Both the position numbers and the translations under genes were made by a program. From assembly GCA_964512305.1 (NCBI GenBank), contig CAZEIW010000223.1:1-64000 (forward strand): DNA of 64,000 nucleotides, written 5' to 3'. Origin of the DNA: CAZEIW01 sp964512305 (GTDB lineage: Bacteria > Pseudomonadota > Gammaproteobacteria > Burkholderiales > Burkholderiaceae_F). Below, in pieces: positions 26,098 through 36,329 of the stretch. Within the stretch, counting starts at the first letter, position 1. The number at the start of each line of letters is the position of its first letter. The notes under the pieces are model-generated. The model had not been told where the DNA came from, did not search any database, and saw nothing but the letters and a program-made list of their open reading frames with translations.

Positions 26098-26970
26098 CTA
26101 TACGCGCGTGCCGATCCTGCGCCCGAAGAGTCCGCTCGGGCGCACGACCAGCGTGGCGACGATAACGGCGAGCGCGACCGACAGCTTCAGTTCGGTGCCG
26201 ACGATGTACGCGCCCGCCAGGTTTTCCAGGATGCCGAGGATGAACCCGCCGGCGACCGCTCCCGCCGGGTTGTCGATCCCGCCCAGGACCGCCCCGGCGA
26301 ACGCGTACAGCATCGGGCCCGACATCATGTTGGGATCGAGGTAGACGATCGGCGCGACCATCATCCCGGAGACGGCTCCGATGGCGGCCGCCAGTCCCCA
26401 CCCGAGCGCCTGCATCCATCCGACGCGGATTCCCACCAGGCGGCTCGAGTCCGGATTCTGCGCCGCCGCGCGCATCGCCAGGCCGACCGGGGTGAAGCGG
26501 AAGAAGAGGTAGACGAGCACCATCACCACCAGCGTCACGGCCACCGTTCCCAGCTCGTGGCTGGAAAGGTAGGTGTTCCCGAACAGGGGCTTTTCGGGGA
26601 ACGGGCTCGGAAAGGTCTGGATCGTACTGGTGAAGATCCAGCTTGCCAGGCTGTTCAGGATCGCCAGCAAGCCGATGAACACGATCACGCGCGCCAGCAC
26701 CGGCGCGCGCTCGACCGGCCGCACGACCAGGCGTTCGATCGCGACGCCGGCGACGAAGGCGGCGGCGATCGTTGCGAAGAACGCCACCCAGTACGGGACG
26801 CCCGCCCGAAGCAGCGCCCATGCGATGTAGGTCGACGCCATCGCCATCTCGCCCTGCGCGAAGTTCACGAGCTGGGTCGCCTGGTAGATCATCACCAGGG
26901 CCAGCGCGAGGCTGGCGTAGATTCCCCCCGTCGCGAGACCGGACAGCGTCTGGTGCAGGAAGGCATCCAT
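26098..26970 (-). CDS. livH: Liv-type ABC permease LivH (importer 2)
   Basis: A permease of about 290 residues: SLALVMIYQATQLVNFAQGEMAMASTYIAW near the N-terminus marks LivH, then FTPVGLAMRAAAQNPDSSRLVGIRVGWMQALGWG and GAVLGGIDNPAGAVAGGFILGILENL. ATG 26970 is used; GTG 26979 is an equally possible start adding three residues. It lies about 20 bp after livF. Confidence 0.92.
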   Translation of the reverse strand: MDAFLHQTLSGLATGGIYASLALALVMIYQATQLVNFAQGEMAMASTYIAWALLRAGVPYWVAFFATIAAAFVAGVAIERLVVRPVERAPVLARVIVFIGLLAILNSLASWIFTSTIQTFPSPFPEKPLFGNTYLSSHELGTVAVTLVVMVLVYLFFRFTPVGLAMRAAAQNPDSSRLVGIRVGWMQALGWGLAAAIGAVSGMMVAPIVYLDPNMMSGPMLYAFAGAVLGGIDNPAGAVAGGFILGILENLAGAYIVGTELKLSVALAVIVATLVVRPSGLFGRRIGTRV

Positions 26971-26989
26971 CGGCTGCACAGGCGCCGGC

Positions 26990-27703
26990 TCAGGTGCCCA
27001 GGTACGACCGTCGCACGGCCTCGTCGCCGCGGATCCGGTCCGGAGCGCCGGAGCGCACGATGCGGCCGGTCTCGATCAGGTACGCGCGGTCGGCCAGATC
27101 GAGCGCGAGCCGCGCGTTCTGCTCGACCAGCAGGATCCCGACCGCGGCCCCGCGATTGATCTCGCCGATCAGCCGGAAGATCTCGCCCACCACCAGCGGG
27201 GCGAGGCCGAACGAGGGCTCGTCCAGGACCAGGAGGCGCGGGCGCAACATCAGGGCGCGCGCGATCGCCAGCAGCTGCTGCTCGCCTCCCGACAGCGTGC
27301 CCGCCTGCTGGCGCCGGCGCTCTTTCAGGCGCGGGAAATCGCCGTAGATCAGCTCGAAGTCGCGCGCGACCGCCGCCCGGTCGCGCCGCGTGTAGGCGCC
27401 CAGGCGCAGGTTCTCCTCGACCGTGAGCGCGGCGAACGTGCCCCGGTTTTCCGGCACGTGCGCGATCCCGAGGCGCACGATGTCCTCGGTCGCGCGGCCG
27501 GCGATCGAAGCGCTGTCGAAGCGGATGGTGCCGCGCGCGCGCATCTGACCGCAGACGCAGCGCAGCGCCGTCGTCTTGCCGGCGCCGTTGGCGCCGAGCA
27601 GCGCGGTGACGCCTCCGGCCGCGACGGAGAAGCTCAACCCGTGCAGCACGTCGTAGGCCCCGTACGCCGCGCGCAGGTCTTCGACTTCCAGCAGATCGGC
27701 CAT
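26990..27703 (-). CDS. livF: Liv-type ABC transporter ATPase LivF (importer 2)
   Basis: A 237-residue ATPase: P-loop LLGANGAGKTT with the normal Lys, signature LSGGEQQLLAIARAL, Walker B LLVLDEPSFGLAP, and switch His-region residue replaced by Gln in LLVEQNAR as usual for LivF. ATG 27703 follows the livG stop by 2 bp. Its intact P-loop contrasts with the Arg-bearing LivF of importer 1. Confidence 0.93.
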   Translation of the reverse strand: MADLLEVEDLRAAYGAYDVLHGLSFSVAAGGVTALLGANGAGKTTALRCVCGQMRARGTIRFDSASIAGRATEDIVRLGIAHVPENRGTFAALTVEENLRLGAYTRRDRAAVARDFELIYGDFPRLKERRRQQAGTLSGGEQQLLAIARALMLRPRLLVLDEPSFGLAPLVVGEIFRLIGEINRGAAVGILLVEQNARLALDLADRAYLIETGRIVRSGAPDRIRGDEAVRRSYLGT

Positions 27704-27705
27704 GG

Positions 27706-28548
27706 TCAGACCGCCAGCTCCCCCGCGGTTTCGCCCGCGCTTTCGCCTTCCCCGAGATAGGCGCGCACGACCGCCGGGTGCCTCTGAACGGCCGATGGTT
27801 CGCCTTCGGCGATCCTGCGGCCGAAATCGAGCACGACGACCCGGTCCGAGAGTCCCATGACCAGGGGCATCCGGTGCTCGACCAGCAGCACGGTCAGATC
27901 GAGATCGGAGCGGATCCGGCGGATCAACGCCGCCAGCGCGACCGTTTCCTCGTGATTCAGGCCGCAGGCGGGCTCGTCGAGCAGCAGCAGCCGCGGGCGC
28001 GACGCCAGCGCGCGCGCCAGCTCGACCCGCTTGCGCGACCCGAAAGGCAGCGCCGTGACCGGCGTCGCGGCGCGCCCGTCGAGCTCGAGTAGTTCGAGCA
28101 GCCGGTGCGCGTGGGCGCGCAGCTGCCGCTCCTCGCGCGCGACGGTGCCCAGTCGCAGCGCCGAGGCGGCGAAACCGGCGCGCGTGCGGCAATGTCCCCC
28201 CAGCAGCACGTTGTCGAGCACCGACAGGCTGCCGAAGAGCGCCAGGTTCTGGAACGTGCGCGCGATCCCGAGCCCCGCCACGTCGTGGCTCGCGGCATGC
28301 CGCAGCGACCGTCCGTCGTAGACCATGTCGCCGCGGACGGTCGGGCAGATGCGCGACAGGCAGTTGAACAGCGTCGTCTTGCCGGCGCCGTTGGGGCCGA
28401 TGAGGCCCACGATCCGGCCGCGTCCGACGTCGAAGGACACGCCATCGAGCGCGACCAGGCCGCCGAAGGCCACGGTCAGGTCGACGATTCGCAGCAGCGG
28501 CGCGCCGTCGGCCGATGGCTGCCCGCCGGGCACGGCCGTCGTCGGCAT
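27706..28548 (-). CDS. livG: Liv-type ABC transporter ATPase LivG (importer 2)
   Basis: A 280-residue ATPase with P-loop GLIGPNGAGKTT, ARTFQNLALFGSLSVLDNVLLG (Q-loop), Walker B LLLLDEPACGLNHEE and switch His in LLVEHRMPLVMGLSDRVVVLDFG. The signature region reads LPFGSRKRVELARALA, where Ser-Arg replaces the usual Glu-Gln after the central Gly. A 17-residue Pro/Gly-rich N-terminal extension precedes the ATPase core. It starts 9 bp after the acyl-CoA ligase stop, so import and CoA activation are on one transcript. Confidence 0.92.
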   Translation of the reverse strand: MPTTAVPGGQPSADGAPLLRIVDLTVAFGGLVALDGVSFDVGRGRIVGLIGPNGAGKTTLFNCLSRICPTVRGDMVYDGRSLRHAASHDVAGLGIARTFQNLALFGSLSVLDNVLLGGHCRTRAGFAASALRLGTVAREERQLRAHAHRLLELLELDGRAATPVTALPFGSRKRVELARALASRPRLLLLDEPACGLNHEETVALAALIRRIRSDLDLTVLLVEHRMPLVMGLSDRVVVLDFGRRIAEGEPSAVQRHPAVVRAYLGEGESAGETAGELAV

Positions 28549-28557
28549 CGCCCTATC

Positions 28558-30189
28558 CTACGTCCCGGGCAGCCGGTAATCCTTCAGCTGCTCGCGCAGC
28601 CGCGCCTTGAGCATCTTGCCGGTGGCCCCGAGGGGGATCGCGTCGACGAAGACGACGTCGTCCGGGACCTGCCATTTCGCCGCGCGATCGCGGAAGTGGC
28701 GCAGGATGTCGTCCCGCTCGACTTGGGCGTTCGGCTTGCGGACGACGACCAGCAGCGGCCGCTCGTCCCACTTCGGGTGCCTGACGCCGATGCAGGCCGC
28801 CATCGCCACCGCCGGATGTGAGAGCGCGATGTTCTCGATGTCGATCGAGCTGATCCACTCGCCGCCGGACTTGATCACGTCCTTGCTGCGGTCGGTGATC
28901 TGCATGTATCCGTCGGGGTCGATCGTCGCGACGTCGCCGGTCGGGAACCAGCCGTCGCGCAGCGGGTCGCCGCCCTCGCCCTTGAAGTACTCGCGCACCA
29001 CCCAGGGCCCGCGCACCATCAGGTCGCCGAACGTCTTGCCGTCCCACGGCAGCTCGCGGCCGTCGTCGCCGACGATCTTCATGTCGACCCCGAACATCGC
29101 GCGCCCCTGCTTGAACTTGACCGCGTAGCGTTCGTCGGGCGACATCGCGGCGTGCTTCTCCTTCAGCGTGCACGCGGTCCCGAGCGGGCTCATCTCCGTC
29201 ATGCCCCAGGCGTGAACCACCTGCACCTGGTACTTCTCCTCGAACATGCGCAGCATCGCCGGCGCGCAGGCCGAGCCGCCGATGACCGTGCGCCGCATCG
29301 TCGAGAAATGCAGGCCGTTGGCCTCGACATGCGCCAGCAGCCCCTGCCAGACCGTCGGCACGCCGGCCGACAGCGTCACGCGCTCGGACTCGAACAGCTC
29401 GAACAGCGACTTGCCGTCGAGTTGCCCGCCGGGCATCACGACCTTCGCGCCGACCATCGCGGCGCCGTAAGGCAGGCCCCACGCGTTGACGTGGAACATC
29501 GGGACCACCGGCAGCACGCAGTCGCGCGCCGACAGGTTGAGCACGTCGGGCAGCGCCATCGCGTACGTGTGCAGCACCGTCGAGCGGTGGCTGTAGAGCG
29601 CGCCCTTCGGGTTCCCCGTGGTGCCCGACGTGTAGCACAGCGACGACGCGGAGTCCTCGTCGACCGCGGGCCAGGCGTAGCGGTCGGATTGCGCCTCGAT
29701 CAGGTCTTCGTAGCACAGCAGGCCCGGCAGCTTGGGCGACGCCGGCATCCTGTCGCGATCGATCATCGCCACGTAGTGGCGGATCGTCCGCGCCTGCGGC
29801 GCGATCGCCTCCACCAGCGGCAGGAACGTCAGGTCGAAGAACAGCACCCGGTCTTCGGCGTGATTGGCGATCCAGGCGACCTGATCGTGATGCAGGCGCG
29901 GGTTGATCGTATGCAGCACGCTGCCTGCGCCCGACACCGAGAAATACAGCTCGAGGTGCCGGTAGCCGTTCCAGGCCAGGGTCGCGACCCGCTCGCCCTC
30001 GCGCACGCCGAGCGCCCCCAACGCATTGGCCATGCGGCGAGCGCGGGCGTGCAACTCGCGGTAAGTGGTGCGATGGATGTCGCCCTCGACCCTGCGCGAG
30101 ACGATCTCGACGTTGCCGTGGTGCCGATCGGCGTGCTCGATCAGCGCCGAGATCCTGAGCGGCGCGCGCATCATCAACCCGTGCAGCAT
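28558..30189 (-). CDS. Acyl-CoA synthetase (AMP-forming fatty-acid/carboxylate CoA ligase)
   Basis: A 543-residue ANL-superfamily ligase: P-loop-like YTSGTTGNPKGALYSH (about residues 185-200), A5 motif HAWGMTEMSPLGT, A7 DGWFPTGDVATIDPDGYMQITDRSKDVIKSGGEWIS and the catalytic Lys of the C-terminal domain in PLGATGKMLKARLREQL. It resembles medium/long-chain fatty acid ligases (alkK type). ATG 30189 has the GGAG ribosome site; the longer upstream frame lacks features. First gene of the importer 2 operon. The acid substrate is inferred to be what the Liv systems import. Confidence 0.93.
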   Translation of the reverse strand: MLHGLMMRAPLRISALIEHADRHHGNVEIVSRRVEGDIHRTTYRELHARARRMANALGALGVREGERVATLAWNGYRHLELYFSVSGAGSVLHTINPRLHHDQVAWIANHAEDRVLFFDLTFLPLVEAIAPQARTIRHYVAMIDRDRMPASPKLPGLLCYEDLIEAQSDRYAWPAVDEDSASSLCYTSGTTGNPKGALYSHRSTVLHTYAMALPDVLNLSARDCVLPVVPMFHVNAWGLPYGAAMVGAKVVMPGGQLDGKSLFELFESERVTLSAGVPTVWQGLLAHVEANGLHFSTMRRTVIGGSACAPAMLRMFEEKYQVQVVHAWGMTEMSPLGTACTLKEKHAAMSPDERYAVKFKQGRAMFGVDMKIVGDDGRELPWDGKTFGDLMVRGPWVVREYFKGEGGDPLRDGWFPTGDVATIDPDGYMQITDRSKDVIKSGGEWISSIDIENIALSHPAVAMAACIGVRHPKWDERPLLVVVRKPNAQVERDDILRHFRDRAAKWQVPDDVVFVDAIPLGATGKMLKARLREQLKDYRLPGT

Positions 30190-30313
30190 GTTGCGGTCTC
30201 CTTGACTGTCGTTCAGCGACCGTGCGCCGTCTCTCGCGTCGGCCGCGGCTTGCTCCAGGCGCTTGAAGTTTGCCCCATTCCGGGGCCTCGTCAAGGGCGT
30301 ATGGCGTTCCTCG

Positions 30314-30319
30314 TAGAAT
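30314..30319 (+). promoter_or_regulatory. Candidate -10 (TAGAAT) for yciB-bolA-ppiC
   Basis: TAGAAT in the 225-bp divergent region between the acyl-CoA ligase and yciB, about 95 bp before the yciB start. No strong -35 was seen, so this is tentative. Confidence 0.3.
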
Positions 30320-30414
30320 CGCTCTTTGCGCGCGCCGCCGCGGGCAAGGGACTGGCCGCATTAAGCCTGCCGCGGCGTGTGCGCTGCCGGACCCGAACCG
30401 GGGGAAAACCCGCC

Positions 30415-31068
30415 TTGAAGCTGATTTTCGACTTGATGCCGGTGATCGTCTTCTTCGGCGCGTTCCGTCTTGCCAAGGCCGCGCCCGAAACGGCGGCCGC
30501 GCTCCTTGCTGCGGTGCTCGGCCCGCTGGGGCTGTCGGCTGGCATCTCCGGCGGCGACGCCGGGTCGACGGCGCCGGACCTTCCAGCGGTGCTTGCCGCG
30601 ACCGCATGCGCCATTGTCGCCACGCTGATCCAGGTGGGCTGGCTGCTGACGCGCCGCCTCCCGATCAAGCCGGCTGTCTGGATCAGCGCCGTGCTGATCG
30701 TCGTGTTCGGGGGCCTGACCATCTGGCTTCACAACGAATGGTTCATCAAGTGGAAGCCGACCCTGCTCTACTGGGCCTTTTCCGCGATCCTCGGCGGCGG
30801 CCAATGGCTCTGGCGCCGCAATCTGCTGGGCGCGCTGCTGTCGAGCGAGCTCGACCTGCCGACGCCCGTCTGGGACCGCCTGCTGGTGGCCTGGACCGCG
30901 TTCTTCGCCGCGCTCGGCGCGGCGAATCTCGCCGTCGCCTACAGCGTCAGCACCGAGGTCTGGGTCAATTTCAAGACCTTCGGGCTGCTCGGCCTCACGC
31001 TGGCGTTCTCCATCGGCACCGGCGTGTACATCTCGCGCTTCTGGAAGGAGCAGGCGCCCGATGCCTGA
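30415..31068 (+). CDS. yciB: Septation/inner membrane protein YciB (IspZ)
   Basis: A 217-residue inner-membrane protein with about 5-6 TM helices. The start LKLIFDLMPVIVFFGAFRLAKA and later NEWFIKWKPTLLYWAFSAILGG, WAFFAALGAANLAVAY-like and WVNFKTFGLLGLT are YciB hallmarks. Members affect envelope width and septation and interact with cell-wall synthesis proteins. TTG 30415 matches the family start after a GGGGAAAA purine tract; an ATG at 30301 would add 38 atypical residues. It overlaps bolA by 8 bp. The loop around residues 43-58 is longer than usual. Confidence 0.88.
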   Translation: MKLIFDLMPVIVFFGAFRLAKAAPETAAALLAAVLGPLGLSAGISGGDAGSTAPDLPAVLAATACAIVATLIQVGWLLTRRLPIKPAVWISAVLIVVFGGLTIWLHNEWFIKWKPTLLYWAFSAILGGGQWLWRRNLLGALLSSELDLPTPVWDRLLVAWTAFFAALGAANLAVAYSVSTEVWVNFKTFGLLGLTLAFSIGTGVYISRFWKEQAPDA

Positions 31069-31378
31069 GGCGCTCGTCGACACGCTCCGCCGCCGTCTCG
31101 CCGCGCTGCAGCCGCTCGAGGTGACGATCGAGGACGAAAGCGCCCGCCACGCCGGCCATGCGGGCGCCGCGTCGGGCGGGGGACACTATCGGCTGCGGCT
31201 CGTCAGCCGGCGTTTCGAAGGCCTGACGCGGCTTGCGCGCCATCGGCTCGTGTATGATTGCCTCGATAAACTGATGCAGCGCGAGGTCCACGCGCTGTCG
31301 ATGAGCCTGCTGACGCCCGACGAGGCGGACGCAGCCTGGTCCGCCTCGACATCTCCCCCCCGAAAGCAGCCCCGATGA
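31061..31378 (+). CDS. bolA: BolA family transcriptional/Fe-S regulator
   Basis: A 105-residue cytosolic protein with a BolA/KH-like fold: LRRRLAALQPLEVTIEDESARHAGH near the N-terminus, GGGHYRLRLVSRRFEGLTRLARHRLVYDCL and the conserved HALSMSLLTPDEA. The invariant His of the HALS motif can join a glutaredoxin in binding an Fe-S cluster. It lies between yciB and ppiC with overlaps on both sides, an arrangement common in betaproteobacteria. Confidence 0.92.
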   Translation: MPEALVDTLRRRLAALQPLEVTIEDESARHAGHAGAASGGGHYRLRLVSRRFEGLTRLARHRLVYDCLDKLMQREVHALSMSLLTPDEADAAWSASTSPPRKQPR

Positions 31379-32124
31379 ATCGTTTGTCTTTGCTTTTTGC
31401 CGCCTCGTTGTTGGCGGCGCCGGCGTTCGCCCAGAACGTCGCTGTGGTCAACAGCAAGGCCATCACGAAGGCCACGGTCGACGAATGGGTCAAGCAGACC
31501 GGCCAGCCCGACTCGCCCGAATTGCGCGACAAGATCAAGAGCCATCTGATCGAGCGCCAGGTGCTCCTTCAGGAAGCGACCAAGCGCGGCATCGCCGACA
31601 AGGCCGAGGTCAAGTTCCAGCTCGACGTGCTGCGCCAGAACACGATCATCCAGGGGCTGATCAAGGATGAGATGGACAAGAATCCGATCAGCGACCAGCA
31701 GATCCAGGCCGAGTACGACAAGAAGCAGTGGCAGCCCACCGAGCGCGAATACCGCGCCCGCCACATCCTGGTCGAAACCGAAGCCGAAGCCAAGGACGTC
31801 ATCGAGCAGCTCAAAAAAGGCGCGAAATTCGAGGAGCTCGCCAAGAAGTCCAAGGATCCGGGTTCTGCCGACAAGGGCGGCGAGCTCGACTGGGCGACGC
31901 CCGGCGCATACGTGAAGCCGTTCTCCGATGCGATGGTTGCGCTCGAAAAGGGCAAGTTCACCGAGACGCCGGTGAAGACGCAGTTCGGCTACCACGTGAT
32001 CGAGCTCGAGGACGTGCGCAACCCGCCGCTCGATCAGGTCAAGACCCAGATCAGCGAGGCGCTGAGGCAGCAGCGCATCCCGGCCTTCGTCGAGGACCTG
32101 AAGAAGAAGGCGAAGATCCAGTAA
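31375..32124 (+). CDS. Periplasmic parvulin-type peptidyl-prolyl isomerase
   Basis: A 249-residue exported foldase: signal peptide (LSLLFAASLLAAPAFAQ, cut near residue 20), a SurA-N-like helical segment (about 25-120), then a parvulin domain (about 125-220: EYRARHILVETEAEAKDVIEQLKKGAKFEELAKKSKDPGSADKGGELDW, ending FGYHVIELED). The C-terminus is Lys-rich. It overlaps bolA by 4 bp and ends 12 bp before a perfect hairpin that serves as terminator. Confidence 0.92.
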   Translation: MNRLSLLFAASLLAAPAFAQNVAVVNSKAITKATVDEWVKQTGQPDSPELRDKIKSHLIERQVLLQEATKRGIADKAEVKFQLDVLRQNTIIQGLIKDEMDKNPISDQQIQAEYDKKQWQPTEREYRARHILVETEAEAKDVIEQLKKGAKFEELAKKSKDPGSADKGGELDWATPGAYVKPFSDAMVALEKGKFTETPVKTQFGYHVIELEDVRNPPLDQVKTQISEALRQQRIPAFVEDLKKKAKIQ

Positions 32125-32136
32125 GCGCTGCCGCTT

Positions 32137-32186
32137 GCCGGATCAAAGAAGAAGGGCGCCGCGGCGCCCTTCTTCTTTGATCCGGC
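32137..32186. terminator. Bidirectional terminator with perfect 24-bp stem
   Basis: Arms 32137-32160 and 32163-32186 are exact inverted complements separated by two bases; the inner part of each arm is GGCGCC and the outer part AAAGAAGAAGG/CCTTCTTCTTT, which supplies a T-rich tract on each strand. It lies between the convergent ppiC (ends 32124) and aceB (ends 32221) and can stop transcription from both sides. Confidence 0.85.
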
Positions 32187-32220
32187 CCGCCGTAGCGCGA
32201 AGCGCGCAGGCGGGGTTGCC

Positions 32221-33807
<1,587 letters not shown>

Positions 33808-33882
33808 CACGACTCCTTGCCTGCGTTCAGTACCCGATCCGGACCGAAGCTTCGAAAGCAGCCTCGTGTGCCCGGCCTCGCC

Positions 33883-34566
33883 TCACCCCAAGCCCAGTAT
33901 GAATGTCGCCGCGTCCTCCAGCGACGCACCCCTGCCATCGGGCACGACGCCGAGGCGATCCAGCGGCAGGCCGCGGCGGTTGACCCAAAAGGTCCGATAC
34001 CCGTACCACTTGGCGCCGATCGCGTCCCAGCAATTGCCGCTGACGAGCACCAGCTCCCGCGCCGGATGCTCCAGCGTCAGCGGCCCCAGCTCGTACGCCG
34101 CCGGCGCCGTCTTGAAGGCTCGCGCCTGATCGGCCGACAGCAGAAGGTCGAACTGCTCGCCGAGCTGCGCGCCGTGCAGCGCGTCCTCGAGAAGGCCGGG
34201 GTCGCCGTTGGTCAGCACGCCGAGCGTCAGGCCGGCGTCGCCGAGGCGCTTGAGGGTCGGAATCACGTCGGGAAACGGCGCGAGCTGCGTGTACTCGTGC
34301 ATCAACATGCCGCGGCCGGCGGAATCGAGCGGCAGCCCGAGCGCGTCGCAGGCGTACAGAAGCGCGTCCTCGGTCACCTGGGTGAACGGAACGTAGCGGT
34401 TGCCCAGCGTGCGCAGGCGCGTGTACTCGAGCTGCTTCTCGCGCCACAGCTGCGACAGCCGATCGCCCTGCCCCGGGAACAGCTGGTCGGCGCGCACCGC
34501 CACCGAATGCACGTCGAGCAGCGTTCCGAATACGTCGAACAGGACCGCGCGCACCGAGTTCCCCAT
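33883..34566 (-). CDS. Haloacid dehalogenase type II (L-2-haloacid dehalogenase-like HAD hydrolase)
   Basis: A 227-residue HAD protein. DVFGTLLDVHSV carries the nucleophile Asp, VLTNGDPG the Ser/Thr-type motif 2, FKTAPAAYEL the Lys of motif 3, and VSGNCWDAIGAKWYGYRTFWVNR corresponds to the S-x-N-x-W-D-x-x-G-A-K motif that defines type II haloacid dehalogenases rather than phosphatases. These hydrolyse L-2-haloacids such as chloroacetate to hydroxy acids. ATG 34566 with GGAGGAGG is the start. It lies between aceA and aceB, hinting at two-carbon acid use. Confidence 0.87.
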   Translation of the reverse strand: MGNSVRAVLFDVFGTLLDVHSVAVRADQLFPGQGDRLSQLWREKQLEYTRLRTLGNRYVPFTQVTEDALLYACDALGLPLDSAGRGMLMHEYTQLAPFPDVIPTLKRLGDAGLTLGVLTNGDPGLLEDALHGAQLGEQFDLLLSADQARAFKTAPAAYELGPLTLEHPARELVLVSGNCWDAIGAKWYGYRTFWVNRRGLPLDRLGVVPDGRGASLEDAATFILGLG

Positions 34567-35003
34567 GTCGACCTCCTCCGCGTCGGCGCCAGTATATTGG
34601 AAGCGATGCGGGGAACGCCTCGCCGGATCGGGCACTCGCGCCGAGTCCGCTCGAAATCGAACCGGCGCTCGACGACCGAGCGCGGCGGAGCGATGTCGAA
34701 CGGCTTCACGAGCGTCGCACTTGCGACCGGCGATTCATGGGTCCGTGCGCGCACTCGATGCGCAAAAAAAAAGGCCGCAGCGGCGGCCTTTAATGCGTCA
34801 AATCTTTTGTGTTGTTGTGGAGCGTCCCCTTTATCCCTGCCCCTTTTTGTCTCCCTCCGGCGTGATCCGCTGACCTGCAAGCGCGGCGGAGCATAGGGGG
34901 CCCCGCCCACCAGCACAAGCTGCAACGCAACCGGGACGTTGCTTGCTTACAACTAGTCGCCCATTTTGCGGGCGGGACGGCCACCCGTCGGCGTGACCGG
35001 CCT
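34567..35003. other. Gene-free stretch between aceA and the HAD gene
   Basis: 437 bp with no supported coding region. It contains the aceA terminator (34764-34791) and, near 34591-34596, TATACT on the minus strand as a possible -10 for the HAD/aceB transcript. The frames found here are shadow frames without family features. The stretch around 34790-34870 is less GC-rich than its surroundings. Confidence 0.6.
34764..34791 (-). terminator. Intrinsic terminator downstream of aceA
   Basis: On the minus strand, a 9-bp stem (AAAGGCCGC, loop of four, GCGGCCTTT) is followed directly by a run of nine T, the classical intrinsic terminator layout. It lies about 210 bp after the aceA stop and before the HAD gene. 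Confidence 0.8.
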
Positions 35004-36329
35004 CTACGCGGCCTTGCGATCGATGGACTTGTGAGCGAAGAACTGCTCGTCCTCGGTCGACCCCGCGAGCGCGGTGGTTGAAGACTGTCCCTGCTGGATC
35101 GCCTGCGTGACCGCGTCGAAATAACCCGTCCCCACCTCGCGCTGATGCTTGACCGCGGTGAAGCCGCGCTCGGCCGCGGCGAACTCGGCCTCCTGAAGCT
35201 CGACGAAGGCGCTCATCTGCTGGCGGGCGTAGCCGTGCGCCAGGTGGAACATGGAGTAGTTCAAGCTGTGGAAGCCCGCAAGCGTGATGAACTGGAACTT
35301 GTAACCCATCGCCGCCAGTTCCTTCTGGAAGCGGCCGATCGTCGCGTCGTCGAGGTTCTTCTTCCAGTTGAACGACGGCGAGCAGTTGTATGCGAGCATC
35401 TTGCCCGGGAACTGGCGATGGATGGCCTCGGCGAACGCCTTCGCGTACGCGAGGTCCGGCTTGCCGGTTTCGCACCATACGAGGTCCACGTAGGGTGCGT
35501 AAGCGAGGCCCCGCGAGACCGCCTGCTGCAGCCCCGCGTGCGTGCGGTAGAAACCCTCGGGCGTGCGGTCGCCGGTCAGGAAAGGCTTGTCGTTGTCGTC
35601 CACGTCCGAAGTCAGCAAATCGGCCGCCTCGGCGTCGGTGCGCGCGATCAGGATCGTCGGCACGCCCATCACGTCGGCCGCCAGGCGCGCCGCAGTCAGC
35701 TTCTCGACCGCCTCGCGCGTCGGCACCAGCACCTTGCCGCCCATGTGGCCGCACTTTTTCACCGACGCGAGCTGGTCTTCGAAGTGGACGCCGGCCGCTC
35801 CCGCGTCGATCATCGCCCTCATCAACTCGAACGCGTTGAGCACGCCGCCGAACCCTGCCTCCGCATCGGCCACGATCGGCGCGAAGAAATCGATGTAGCC
35901 CGCGTCACCCGGCCCCTTGCCCTCCATCCACTGGATCTGATCGCAGCGGGCAAGCGTGTTGTTGATCCGGCGCACGACCGTCGGCACCGAGTCGACCGGG
36001 TAGAGGGACTGGTCGGGATACATCGCGCCGGCATTGTTGGCGTCCCCCGCAACCTGCCAGCCCGACAGGTAGATCGACTTCAGGCCGGCCTTGACCTGCT
36101 GCATCGCCTGGTTGCCGGTCAATGCGCCGAGCGCGTTGACGAACGCGTCTTCGCTCAACATCCGCCACAAGCGCTCGGCCCCGCGGCGCGCCAGCGTGTG
36201 CTCGACGGCGACCGAGCCGCGCAGAGCGACGACATCGTCGGCGCTGTAGCTGCGCCGGATCCCCTTCCAGCGAGGATTCTCGGTCCATTCCTTCTGCAGT
36301 CGTTGGGCCTCTTGTTTGCGCGCGCTCAT
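35004..36329 (-). CDS. aceA: Isocitrate lyase
   Basis: Splits isocitrate into glyoxylate and succinate, the first glyoxylate-shunt step. The 441-residue protein carries the catalytic KKCGHMGGK loop (near residue 190), VHFEDQLASVKK, LIARTDAEAADLLTSDVD, WCETGKPDL, LAYNCSPSFNWKKNL and the C-terminal tail. ATG 36329. Upstream lies a 288-bp regulatory region with several palindromes; downstream a clear terminator. It is the standard-length type, not the longer AceA2. Confidence 0.96.
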   Translation of the reverse strand: MSARKQEAQRLQKEWTENPRWKGIRRSYSADDVVALRGSVAVEHTLARRGAERLWRMLSEDAFVNALGALTGNQAMQQVKAGLKSIYLSGWQVAGDANNAGAMYPDQSLYPVDSVPTVVRRINNTLARCDQIQWMEGKGPGDAGYIDFFAPIVADAEAGFGGVLNAFELMRAMIDAGAAGVHFEDQLASVKKCGHMGGKVLVPTREAVEKLTAARLAADVMGVPTILIARTDAEAADLLTSDVDDNDKPFLTGDRTPEGFYRTHAGLQQAVSRGLAYAPYVDLVWCETGKPDLAYAKAFAEAIHRQFPGKMLAYNCSPSFNWKKNLDDATIGRFQKELAAMGYKFQFITLAGFHSLNYSMFHLAHGYARQQMSAFVELQEAEFAAAERGFTAVKHQREVGTGYFDAVTQAIQQGQSSTTALAGSTEDEQFFAHKSIDRKAA

